Positions 47,643 through 55,440 of a stretch of DNA of 64,000 nt are shown in pieces. The notes below the pieces were generated by a model. The model was not told where the DNA came from, made no database searches, and saw nothing but the letters and a program-made list of their open reading frames with translations. The stretch is from JBMNIZ01 sp050951405. GTDB lineage: Bacteria; Bacillota; DULZ01. The DNA lies in contig JBMNIZ010000016.1 in NCBI GenBank assembly GCA_050951405.1, positions 124,001-188,000 on the forward strand, in the 5' to 3' direction. Position 1 is the stretch's first letter. Every line of letters begins with the position of its first letter. Position numbers and translations under genes: made by a program.

Positions 47643-48971
47643 GTTAACTTAATAATAAAAATGAGACCTGAAACGCCTCTGGTATAATGGAAATTGCCAA
47701 AAACCCATTACCTCCCAGAAAGGAGCGTTCAAGTCTCATGACCATTATACCATCAAACGTAGTATGTCCAAGGTGTTTTTCAAAAGTTCTTCACCGTTTT
47801 GGTAAGGACAAAGACGGTTTTCAAAGATATCAGTGTCAACGATGCAAACGGCAGTTTGCACCTGATAAACCATGTTCACCAAGAAAAAGAATATATCCCG
47901 ATTGTCCTGTTTGTGGTAAAGCAACTTTTCTTCACCATGACTATACTTATTACTCAAACTTCCGTTGCTGTGACAAAAAATGCAACCATTCTTTTCGAGT
48001 ACCAAAACTAATAAATGTTGAGACCCCTTCTTCCGAGTTTAAGCCTGAAACCTTTTCTTTTAAAGGTATGCGCCATCCGCTTCATATTGTTCTTCATGCA
48101 CTGACTTACTACTTCTGCGGAAATTCAACAACCCGAAAAGTCGCTCAAACCTTACATATGGTTCACCAGGTTAAGGTTTCTCATGTAACTGTTTCTAAAT
48201 GGATCAAGCGCTTTGCTCCTGTATTCAAGAAAATTGCTGATGACAGGCTTTTGGGGATTAATCTTTGTGATTCGGATGAATGGCATTTCGATGAAACTTA
48301 TATTAAAATTGCTGGTAAAGATTATTACCTCTGGCTCGCTTTTGATGCAGAAACCAGATTAGTTCTTGACTTCAATCTTTCCCCTATGCGTGACTCGGCA
48401 TCTGCCCATAGCCTTTTATCTAACTGCAGAAGAAAGTTTGGACAACCCCGGTATGCTGTCATCTCCGACAGATATTATGCCTATCTGCAGCCTGCTTCTT
48501 TGTTCTTTCCACAAGCTGAACATATACGCGTTGAAGACTTTGATGACTTAATCAATAACAACGTTCTTGAGGCTTTTAATGGGCAATTTAAAGCTTGGTA
48601 CAAACCTAAAAGAGGTTTTAATTCATTTGAATCTGCCAATAGACTTATTGCTACTTACATCTTCTTCTACAACTTCATCCGACCTCATTCCAGCCTCAAT
48701 GGTCTCACGCCAGCTCAAGTCGCTGGTGTGAACTACTCGGAAAAAGAACGGCTATTCTGGCTTTTGGTAGCTTGAGTAATATTCAGATTTCAAGGTTCAT
48801 TCCGTCCTGTACTACATCAGGACTATTTGTGCTGACCTGATTTTTTTCAAAGGCTTGCACGTATCTTTTTTTCGTGTTATCTTACACTTAGGCGTTTCCA
48901 TTTGTAGGTTTTTCCCTTTTTTAAACCTACCAGAGGCCTTTCAGGTCTCATTTCTTTCATACTAAGTTAAC
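47643..48971 (+). mobile_element. Insertion sequence with IS6-like transposase
   Basis: About 1.33 kb bounded by ~42-bp inverted repeats: GTTAACTTAATAATAAAA-ATGAG... on the left and its near-perfect complement ...ACTAAGTTAAC on the right; both contain ATGAGACCTGAAA(C/G)GCCTCTGGTA. No target duplication is evident. A hairpin (GTAGGTTT/AAACCTAC) after the gene may be its terminator. 48776-48971 holds no other gene. Confidence 0.8.
47738..48775 (+). CDS. DDE transposase, IS6/IS240-like with N-terminal zinc ribbons
   Basis: 345 residues from the ATG at 47738. Zinc-ribbon pairs CPRCFSKV...CQRCKRQF and CPVCGKA...CCDKKC are followed by a helix-turn-helix and an IS6-type core: WHFDETYIKIAGKDYYLWLA, VISDRYYAYL, and NVLEAFNGQFK with FNSFESANRLIATYIFFYNFIRPH. 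The frame is intact. An extended -10 (TGGTATAAT) lies at 47680-47688. Family placement within IS6-related groups is uncertain. Confidence 0.85.
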   Translation: MTIIPSNVVCPRCFSKVLHRFGKDKDGFQRYQCQRCKRQFAPDKPCSPRKRIYPDCPVCGKATFLHHDYTYYSNFRCCDKKCNHSFRVPKLINVETPSSEFKPETFSFKGMRHPLHIVLHALTYYFCGNSTTRKVAQTLHMVHQVKVSHVTVSKWIKRFAPVFKKIADDRLLGINLCDSDEWHFDETYIKIAGKDYYLWLAFDAETRLVLDFNLSPMRDSASAHSLLSNCRRKFGQPRYAVISDRYYAYLQPASLFFPQAEHIRVEDFDDLINNNVLEAFNGQFKAWYKPKRGFNSFESANRLIATYIFFYNFIRPHSSLNGLTPAQVAGVNYSEKERLFWLLVA

Positions 48972-48984
48972 AAAGCCGTTTTTT

Positions 48985-49021
48985 AGAATAAAAAGAAAAA
49001 CCGGTTTTGTTCTAACCGGTT
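48985..49021 (-). terminator. Terminator overlapping the stop of the triple-HTH gene
   Basis: On the minus strand AACCGG/CCGGTT with an 11-base loop is followed by TTTCTTTTTATTCT. The stem includes part of the TAA stop codon. Confidence 0.75.
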
Positions 49022-49802
49022 AGTGATTGCTGACAGCACAGGATCCATATTTTTTATATAACTTGATAAACTCCAAGAGAAATCTCACTTCCTCTTCGCT
49101 ACAATTGCAGATCATGCGCAGAACCGACTGAACCTGAGCATCGTTAAGCAACTCCCGTACTTCAGGTGCCATTGCCTGTAAAATATCCTCCACCCCGGCG
49201 TCATCAGCAATAAAAAAGCAGGGAGAAGTACCTAAAGCATCGGCTATCCTTTCAATAGTCTGTAAAGAAGGCTGTACTTTCCCTTGTTCAATCTGACCGA
49301 TCAGCCCAGCCGAAACACCCGCTTGCTGGGCCAACTCTCCCTGAGTTAAACCCTGTTCTTCTCTGGCCATACGCAACTTATTTCCTAAAAGCCCGCCTTT
49401 TCCTACCAAAGAGGAAACACTGACTTCCAAGGTTTCGGCGATCTTTTTCAAAGTATGCAGAGCCGGGTAAACATTTCCCCTTTCAATCTCACTTAGGTAG
49501 GACACCGAGATATTGGCTTTTTCAGCAAACTTTGAGAGACTAATTTGCTTTTGTTCCCTGAGCAAGCGTATTTTTTCTCCCAAAGAGATACCTTTGCTCT
49601 CTCCTGTAACCTGGACCAGTTGAGTTTTGGGAATATTCAATGCTGACGCAATCTTATCTATTGTTTTCAACGAGGGCTTTTTTGCTCCTCTTTCAATTTC
49701 ACTGAGGTAAGAAATGGAGATGCCTGCCTTCGCGGCAAAATCTGCCAAGGAGTAATTGCGTTCTTCCCGCATTTTTCTGATGACGTTGCCTTTGATTAAC
49801 AT
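49020..49802 (-). CDS. Transcription regulator with three tandem XRE HTH domains
   Basis: 260 residues. Three Cro/C1-type HTH units follow each other: residues ~8-62 (SLADFAAKAGISISYLSEIERG), ~77-130 (SLSKFAEKANISVSYLSEIERG) and ~143-196 (TQGELAQQAGVSAGLIGQIEQG). The first two are very alike, showing internal duplication. A ~60-residue acidic C-terminus (LRMICNCSEEEVRFLLEF) may sense a signal or mediate dimerisation. Target genes are unknown. A promoter (TTGACA, 49890-49885, 17 bp, TACCAT) lies upstream, inside the 98-bp repeat of the IS1634 element. Confidence 0.9.
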   Translation of the reverse strand: MLIKGNVIRKMREERNYSLADFAAKAGISISYLSEIERGAKKPSLKTIDKIASALNIPKTQLVQVTGESKGISLGEKIRLLREQKQISLSKFAEKANISVSYLSEIERGNVYPALHTLKKIAETLEVSVSSLVGKGGLLGNKLRMAREEQGLTQGELAQQAGVSAGLIGQIEQGKVQPSLQTIERIADALGTSPCFFIADDAGVEDILQAMAPEVRELLNDAQVQSVLRMICNCSEEEVRFLLEFIKLYKKYGSCAVSNH

Positions 49803-49850
49803 CCCTTCTTCGCCTCTATTCTTTTTCTGATTTTAGTAAAACTGGGATTA

Positions 49851-49948
49851 TTCTAAATTAATGGTAACCCTAAGCCTTGAATATGTCAAGCAAAGCCGGC
49901 GGTTTTGTGTAAAGCCTGTGCGGGATCCAAACAAAAAAGCGTCACAGC
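49851..49948. repeat. 98-bp direct repeat, left copy, flanking the IS1634-family element
   Basis: Identical over 98 bp to 51958-52055 (begins ATTCTAAATTAATGG, ends AAAAGCGTCACAG). Read as the target duplication created by the element. It contains the candidate promoter of the triple-HTH gene. Confidence 0.92.
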
Positions 49949-50111
49949 GTTTCTTTTACACCTGATTTAGAGATGCGAATTCTAAACCCCTTGCGGCATA
50001 AGGCCTTAAGGGGGAATTTTTTATGAATTTTTGTCATTTTTCCGTGGCATTATTTGGCATAATGTGGTATAATTAAATAAATATCGACACTCAGAGACGG
50101 AGGTTCTTAAT

Positions 50112-51857
50112 GTGTACCTAAAAAAATCTTATCGAAAAGACACGGGGAGGACTTATCTTTCTATCGCTCAGAAATACAGGGATCCAGAGACAGGTATTTC
50201 CACTGACCGTACTGTTAAATCCCTTGGTTACCTTGACGAACTGGAGAAAATATACGATGACCCTATCGCCCACTTCAAAGAGCTTGCCCGGAAAATGACT
50301 GAAGAGGAAAATGCCCAAAAGAAGTTGACTTTGTCCATCAATATGGAGGAAAAACTTGCTCCTAATACTGATAACAGAAAGAATTTTGGCTATGCGGCAA
50401 TTTTAAAGATTTATCATGAATTGGGTTTGGATGTGTTTTTCAAGAATAAGTCCAGGCATGAGAATTTTAAGTTCAATACGAATTCCATCATGATGCTTTT
50501 GGTTATCTCCAGGCTCCTTTCTCCCGGCTCCAAGAAAAAGGCTTTTGAGGAAAAAGGGCGGTATTTTGAGCGTTTTCATTTTTCTTTGGCGGATGTTTAC
50601 CGGTCCCTCTCTCATTTTTCGAAGATTGCCAAGGAGTTTCAAAGGTATTTGAATGCTCAGATCAGTGAGAAGTATGGGCGTAATACTAAGACCATCTATT
50701 ATGATGTGACCAATTTCTATTTTGAGATTGATGAGGGGGATGAGTTCCGTAAGTTCGGGTTGTCAAAGGAAAACCGTCGGAATCCTATTGTGCAGATGGG
50801 ATTGGCTATGGATGCTGATGGGATACCTCTTCATTATGATTTGTTTCCTGGTAATACGGTTGATAAGGAGACCTTTCGGCCGGTTATCGGGGAAGTAAGA
50901 AGAAATTATGATACGGGCAGGATTATTGTTGTTGCTGATATGGGGATTATTACGGGGGATAATATTTTTTATCTTCAGGGTAAGGAGAAGGGAAGGAATT
51001 TTAACGGTTATGTGTTCAGTTTTTCGGTCAGGGGCGGCACTCAAGAGTTTAAGGAGTATGTTCTTTCTGATGAGGGTTACGTAGATCAAAATGGCAAGCC
51101 TGCCGATGAAAATGCTGATTTCAAGATGAAAAGCAGGGTCATTGCCAGGGAAATCAATGTAACGTTGCCTAGTGGAAAAAAGACAAGGAAAACGGTGTAT
51201 GAAAAGCAGGTGGCTTTCTGGGGAAGAAAATATGCTTTAAAGGCTCAGGCTGAACGGGAAGAGCTTTTAAAAAAGGCTTTTGATTTGGCGGCTAATCCTC
51301 AGAGCTACAATAAGGCTACTTCTTATGGGGCGGCCAGGTATGTGAAGAATCTTAAGTTTGATGAGAAGACGGGAGAGGTTCTTGCGGTTAAGGAGCGTCC
51401 GGTTGTGGACTGGGAGAGGGTTAGGGAAGAGGCCAAGTATGATGGCTACTATGCGATTGTCACCAGCGAATTGGATATGTCTGATGTTGAAATAATTGAT
51501 ACTTACCGGGGTTTGTGGAAGATTGAGGAGACTTTCCGGATTACTAAGGGGGTTTTGGAGACCCGCCCGGTGTATGTATCTCTTCAGGATCATATTAATG
51601 CTCATTTTTTGATTTGCTTCATCGCGCTTACGATTATGAGGATTATGCAAAGAAAAACGGGCAATGTTTATTCTGCGGAACAGATTATTGAGTGTCTTCA
51701 TAGGATTTCTTGCTCAAAGGAGCATGAAAATGTTTATTTGTTCGATTACAGAACTGAGGTTTCCGATGCTATTGGGAAGGCCTTGGGGATTGATTTTACC
51801 AACAAGAGGCTTCGTCTTGGGGACATTAAAAAAATTTTGGGTCAGGTCAAAAAATGA
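50112..51857 (+). CDS. IS1634-family transposase
   Basis: 581 residues, intact. IS4-superfamily core: YYDVTNFYFEIDEGDE (first Asp), VVADMGIITGDNI (second Asp) and the YREK-like YRGLWKIEETFRITKG (Glu). The GTG start at 50112 follows GGAGGTTCTTAAT. A promoter-like TATAAT lies near 50070-50077. Codon choice (many GGG, AAG and TTT endings) differs from neighbouring genes, which fits mobile origin. Confidence 0.93.
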   Translation: MYLKKSYRKDTGRTYLSIAQKYRDPETGISTDRTVKSLGYLDELEKIYDDPIAHFKELARKMTEEENAQKKLTLSINMEEKLAPNTDNRKNFGYAAILKIYHELGLDVFFKNKSRHENFKFNTNSIMMLLVISRLLSPGSKKKAFEEKGRYFERFHFSLADVYRSLSHFSKIAKEFQRYLNAQISEKYGRNTKTIYYDVTNFYFEIDEGDEFRKFGLSKENRRNPIVQMGLAMDADGIPLHYDLFPGNTVDKETFRPVIGEVRRNYDTGRIIVVADMGIITGDNIFYLQGKEKGRNFNGYVFSFSVRGGTQEFKEYVLSDEGYVDQNGKPADENADFKMKSRVIAREINVTLPSGKKTRKTVYEKQVAFWGRKYALKAQAEREELLKKAFDLAANPQSYNKATSYGAARYVKNLKFDEKTGEVLAVKERPVVDWERVREEAKYDGYYAIVTSELDMSDVEIIDTYRGLWKIEETFRITKGVLETRPVYVSLQDHINAHFLICFIALTIMRIMQRKTGNVYSAEQIIECLHRISCSKEHENVYLFDYRTEVSDAIGKALGIDFTNKRLRLGDIKKILGQVKK

Positions 51858-51891
51858 GCTTTTCCCCTACATCTTTGTGATAAATTCGAAA

Positions 51892-51933
51892 AGCCGCTAG
51901 CTCTTGTGTGGCAAGAGTTTGCGGCTCTTTTTT
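51892..51933 (+). terminator. Terminator of the IS1634-family transposase
   Basis: AGCCGC/GCGGCT with an inner CTCTTG/CAAGAG stem, followed by CTTTTTTT. Confidence 0.85.
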
Positions 51934-51957
51934 TGGTGGTTTGCTGTAAAAGTCGGG

Positions 51958-52055
51958 ATTCTAAATTAATGGTAACCCTAAGCCTTGAATATGTCAAGCA
52001 AAGCCGGCGGTTTTGTGTAAAGCCTGTGCGGGATCCAAACAAAAAAGCGTCACAG
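51958..52055. repeat. 98-bp direct repeat, right copy
   Basis: Second copy of the duplication. Its right edge lies inside the loop of the fmdB terminator hairpin, so the insertion split that hairpin. The copied HTH-gene promoter here (-35 at 51997-51992) points back into the element. Confidence 0.9.
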
Positions 52056-52062
52056 AGACGCT
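52035..52062 (-). terminator. Terminator after the FmdB gene
   Basis: On the minus strand AGCGTC-TCTGT-GACGCT is followed by TTTTTTG. The 98-bp repeat ends within the loop. Confidence 0.75.
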
Positions 52063-52095
52063 CAACGCAGAGTGAACCACTCTGATATATTAAGC

Positions 52096-52305
52096 TCAAG
52101 TGAACCTGGATCCGCTCCTGCCAAAAGCCGGGCCGCAGTCATTGATGCCGCCTGAGCCGACTCCTGAAATATTAATTCCTGTAAAAAGCTGCTTGAGATC
52201 CATTTGTTGACAAACGGGGCAGCGGGTTTTGCTTTTCTCTTTGATGGATACGCGTACGGTAAATTCATGCCCGCAGTTACGGCAACGAAAATCGTAGGTA
52301 GGCAA
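52096..52305 (-). CDS. FmdB-family zinc-ribbon protein
   Basis: 69 residues. PTYDFRCRNCGHEFT and TRCPVCQQ form the zinc ribbon typical of FmdB-type regulators. The TTG at 52305 follows GGGGGTTG; codons before it are not conserved. The Gly/Ser-rich tail is normal for the family. Some members are linked to amidase or formamidase regulation, but the role here is unknown. Probably the gene after ychF in one transcript. Confidence 0.85.
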   Translation of the reverse strand: MPTYDFRCRNCGHEFTVRVSIKEKSKTRCPVCQQMDLKQLFTGINISGVGSGGINDCGPAFGRSGSRFT

Positions 52306-52419
52306 ATTATCAACCCCCTGTAAAAATATTAATTCCGGCAAGCATACCTCTGTTATGCTTATTATTACAATACTGGAACAATGCTATACTATCAATATTA
52401 TTAGTGAAATACCCTTAGT

Positions 52420-53514
52420 TTATACATTAAACCTGAAATTAATAATGTCTCCATCCTGAACGATATAATCCTTTCCTTCCAATCTGGACAGGCCTTTTTC
52501 CTTCACTTTGGAAAAAGAGCCCCATTCCCTAAAGTCTTTAAAAGCAACGACTTCGGCCTTAATAAAGCCCCTCTCCATGTCAGAATGGACTTTACCGGCA
52601 GCCTGCTTAGCAGTCAATCCCCTGGGAATGGTCCAGGCTCTTACTTCGTCTTCCCCCACCGTCATAAAGGAAATCAACCCCAGCCGTTGATAAACAACCT
52701 GAGCTAGGCGAGCCACACCGCTTTCCTTAATAGGCAGATCAGCCAGGAATAAAGCCTGGTCCTCGGAAGATAGCTCTTGAATTTCCAACTCCATTTGCAA
52801 GCAAATCTCAAGCAGCGGCAACCCTTTTTCCCGTGCGTATTCCCATACTTGGGCCTTTCCCGGATAATCTCCTTCCACCAGCTGCTTTTCATCCACATTG
52901 ACAACCAGGATCATGGGCTTTTCCGTTAAAAACTGAATGTGTTTTAGAGCTTGCTTTTCTGCCTCCGTCAGTTCAATTTGCTCCAAAGGTTTTTCCTCCT
53001 CCAACACTCTTTGGCATTTCTCCAAGGCCCTCAATTCCTCTTGCTGTTCCAGCTTTATTTTCTTCCCGCTCTTGATTCGGTTCAGCCGTTTTTCAATGAG
53101 CTGCAAGTCAGCAAATAGCAATTCAAGATTTACGGTCTCCAGATCCCGAATGATATCCGAGTAAGCTTCCACATGGGGAACGTCATCATTTTCAAAAGCC
53201 CTGACCACATGGATAAGAGCGTCGCATTCCTGTACCGCCGTCAAGAATTCATTGCCCAGTCCCTTGCCTTGACTGGAGCCCTGAACTAAGCCGGGAACAT
53301 CTGTTACTTCCAGGTTAGCATAGATCTTCTTTTTCGGTTGAAAAACCTCTGCTAAAAAATCAATTCGTTCATCCGGTATGATGGCCAACTGGGTATGCGT
53401 ACTGGTTTTTCCCGTCATAAAACCTGATGTTTCCAGTCCCGCTCTGGTTAATAGATTAAACAAGGTGGTCTTCCCCACAAGGGGCAGCCCAATAATGCCG
53501 CACGACAAAGCCAA
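52420..53514 (-). CDS. ychF: Redox-regulated ATPase YchF (OLA1 family)
   Basis: 364 residues. Obg-related P-loop protein that prefers ATP. P-loop GLPLVGKTTLFN, switch region EVTDVPGLVQGSSQGKGLGN, and NVDE in place of the GTP-specific NKxD are characteristic. A coiled-coil insertion (residues ~130-190) and C-terminal TGS domain (VRAWTIPRGLTAKQAAGKVHSDMERGF) complete it. The TTG at 53514 is seven bases after GGAGGCG. It associates with ribosomes in other bacteria. Confidence 0.95.
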   Translation of the reverse strand: MALSCGIIGLPLVGKTTLFNLLTRAGLETSGFMTGKTSTHTQLAIIPDERIDFLAEVFQPKKKIYANLEVTDVPGLVQGSSQGKGLGNEFLTAVQECDALIHVVRAFENDDVPHVEAYSDIIRDLETVNLELLFADLQLIEKRLNRIKSGKKIKLEQQEELRALEKCQRVLEEEKPLEQIELTEAEKQALKHIQFLTEKPMILVVNVDEKQLVEGDYPGKAQVWEYAREKGLPLLEICLQMELEIQELSSEDQALFLADLPIKESGVARLAQVVYQRLGLISFMTVGEDEVRAWTIPRGLTAKQAAGKVHSDMERGFIKAEVVAFKDFREWGSFSKVKEKGLSRLEGKDYIVQDGDIINFRFNV

Positions 53515-53635
53515 TTCTTTTCGCCTCCAAACCTGCAATACCTTGTTTTATTGTATAGAATATTATTTTCACTGTAAAGAAGGCGATTAGCAAAGGAAAA
53601 ATCTCCGATGGTTTTGGCAGCCTAATTTTTGTTCT

Positions 53636-54307
53636 TCAACGATCGACTAGACGACGGTACCAGAGGGAATGCCTGCGCTTCACATAAGCCAGATCCACCT
53701 TGCCGGTAAAAATGGAAGAAAACAAAGGACGATTGTTTTTAAAAACAAAAGCTATCAGATGGGCTGCAATCCCAAGTATTAATAACACCATGGCCAAATT
53801 ATGCAGCTGAGTACTCCAGTTCAGCACGCCATGAGGCAATTGGACGCCGGACAGATTTTTTGCTACTTTAACCAAACCGGTAATAATAATTACCGCAAAG
53901 TTCAAAAACATATAAGCATAAGCAAGCCTTTGTTCCGCCAAAAACTTGTCGTTTTCCGGTTCTTTACCCTTTCCCAGCATGGCTGCAATAATGATCAAGG
54001 ATTCTTTGAAGTCTCCCTTTCTCGGTATCAAAGAAAAATCTTTCTTCCCAATAAAATATACCAAGTGAAAGACCGCAGCAAAGACCAGAATCATAGCCGC
54101 CAGGTAATGAAGGAACACGGTAACTGCATAGTTGGAACTCCAACCCAGGCCAGGTAATTGATCAACCAGATATCGTTTATAGACCGGCATCTGCCCTATC
54201 CCGGTGAAAATTAGGACAAAGGTGGATGTTGCCACCAACCAGTGAATCATTCGATCAAACTTGCTATGCCTTTCAATTTTTTTTCCCTTGGGAATCTTAT
54301 CAGCCAC
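53636..54307 (-). CDS. Formate dehydrogenase-type cytochrome b subunit
   Basis: 223 residues with four main membrane segments. Conserved histidines for heme b are in FDRMIHWLVAT, VFLHYLAAM, FHLVYFIG and LHNLAMVLLILGIAAHLIAF. The fold is that of the FdnI/cytochrome b561 family, which passes electrons between quinone and a periplasmic or extracellular-side dehydrogenase. It overlaps functionally with the adjacent iron-sulfur subunit (3 bp apart). No catalytic subunit is present nearby. Confidence 0.87.
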   Translation of the reverse strand: MADKIPKGKKIERHSKFDRMIHWLVATSTFVLIFTGIGQMPVYKRYLVDQLPGLGWSSNYAVTVFLHYLAAMILVFAAVFHLVYFIGKKDFSLIPRKGDFKESLIIIAAMLGKGKEPENDKFLAEQRLAYAYMFLNFAVIIITGLVKVAKNLSGVQLPHGVLNWSTQLHNLAMVLLILGIAAHLIAFVFKNNRPLFSSIFTGKVDLAYVKRRHSLWYRRLVDR

Positions 54308-54310
54308 TGT

Positions 54311-55288
54311 TTAATTCTCCCCTTTCATGGTTTTCAGTACCGACCAACCGGCAGCAAAAGCGCCGGCAACAGGAGCTACCAAAAATCCATAGGCCATCCC
54401 ATTGACCGTATCCAAATAATTGCCTACTCCCACAGGCATTCCAGGTCCCATATCTTTTTCCATCAATGCTTGGTGAATTTTTTCAAAGGGTACCGGTGAC
54501 ACATAGAAAGTCGAAGTGCCTCCGTTCTCCCTTTCCCCATAAATGAAACCGGAAATTTCTATCGCCCGCTCTCGTGCCTGCTGTTTAATCCTATTCTTTT
54601 CACCAATCACCAATGCTTTTTGTGGACAGCCCGCAATGCAAGCCGGTTCCTTTCCCTCTTGCAGCAGATCATAGCAAAGATCACATTTGTACATGACTCC
54701 GCCGCCCACATATTTGGGGGCAAGCTTCAAGTACAAACCCACTCCCGCCTGCCTTTGGGGAATAGCCCAAGGGCAGACATCCCGGCATTTGGCACCGCCA
54801 AAGCAGATATTGGGATCTATCAACACCGGGCCTTCCGGTTTCTTTTCCTGGGCATTAAAAGGGCAGAGATTGACACAGGGAGGATTGTCGCAGTGCATAC
54901 AACGTCTCTGAATAAATAATTCGTAGATTTTCCCTTGATGTTCTACTTCGACTTTTTGCACAAAAGTCCAATTGTAAGGCGTCAATCGGTTGATCAGATC
55001 TCTTTTATTGGACCAATCTTCATATTTTTTTTGCGGCCAGTAGTTGCTGATGTTGGAGACGGGCTCTGGAAAACGTTTTTTGTTTTTAGCTCTACATGCA
55101 CTGACACAGACAGGGATCTCCCTGTCCTTACACCCATCACATTTGGTTAAATCAATGAGAGTGCCTACTTGGCCCACCGCCTCACTTCTTGCGTAAGCCC
55201 ATTTGGAAGCGCCGCTTAAAGCAATTCCCCCTGCAATACCGGAAGCTACCGTTCTTCTAAGAAAGGTTCTCCTGCTGATACTTGACAT
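54311..55288 (-). CDS. Tat-exported 4Fe-4S electron-transfer subunit (FdhB/HybA-like)
   Basis: 325 residues. The twin-arginine signal (SRRTFLRRTVASGIAGGIAL) implies folded export. Cysteine groups for several clusters are visible: CDGCKDREIPVCVSAC, CMHCDNPPCVNLCPF, CFGGAKCRDVCPW and CDLCYDLL...CIAGCPQKA. A C-terminal hydrophobic segment (VAPVAGAFAAG) may anchor it. With the cytochrome b gene it forms an electron path to quinone. The catalytic partner is missing from the window, so the substrate is unknown. Confidence 0.88.
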   Translation of the reverse strand: MSSISRRTFLRRTVASGIAGGIALSGASKWAYARSEAVGQVGTLIDLTKCDGCKDREIPVCVSACRAKNKKRFPEPVSNISNYWPQKKYEDWSNKRDLINRLTPYNWTFVQKVEVEHQGKIYELFIQRRCMHCDNPPCVNLCPFNAQEKKPEGPVLIDPNICFGGAKCRDVCPWAIPQRQAGVGLYLKLAPKYVGGGVMYKCDLCYDLLQEGKEPACIAGCPQKALVIGEKNRIKQQARERAIEISGFIYGERENGGTSTFYVSPVPFEKIHQALMEKDMGPGMPVGVGNYLDTVNGMAYGFLVAPVAGAFAAGWSVLKTMKGEN

Positions 55289-55392
55289 GCAGTCCTCTCC
55301 CCTTTTTCTTGAAATAAAACAGAGTATTCGTTCTTTTAATTATATTAGCTGGATATTTCGTTGTCAATTATATTGGTGAAATTATTTTGCCA

Positions 55393-55420
55393 AAAAAGAA
55401 GGCACTGAAGCCTTCTTTTT
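55393..55420. terminator. Terminator after the aconitase gene
   Basis: 11-bp stem AAAAAGAAGGC/GCCTTCTTTTT with a 6-base loop; works on both strands. It isolates the Fe-S/cytochrome b pair from aconitase. Confidence 0.8.
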
Positions 55421-55440
55421 AACCCTGTGTTTTACTGCCT

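Larger units (their letters stand above)
49949..51957 (+). mobile_element. IS1634-family insertion sequence
   Basis: About 2.0 kb between the two 98-bp repeats. Ends are weak inverted repeats sharing CTTTTACA at the same offset (CGTTTCTTTTACA against CCCGACTTTTACA). A hairpin (CCCCTT...AAGGGG, near 49988-50014) sits before the transposase and may block read-in transcription; a terminator follows the gene. Elements of this family (first described in Mycoplasma mycoides) are known for very long, variable duplications. Confidence 0.88.

Noticed and set aside
47630..48985. Target duplication for the IS6-like element
   Set aside because: Flanks TATGTTCT and AAAGCCGT do not match, so no duplication can be claimed.
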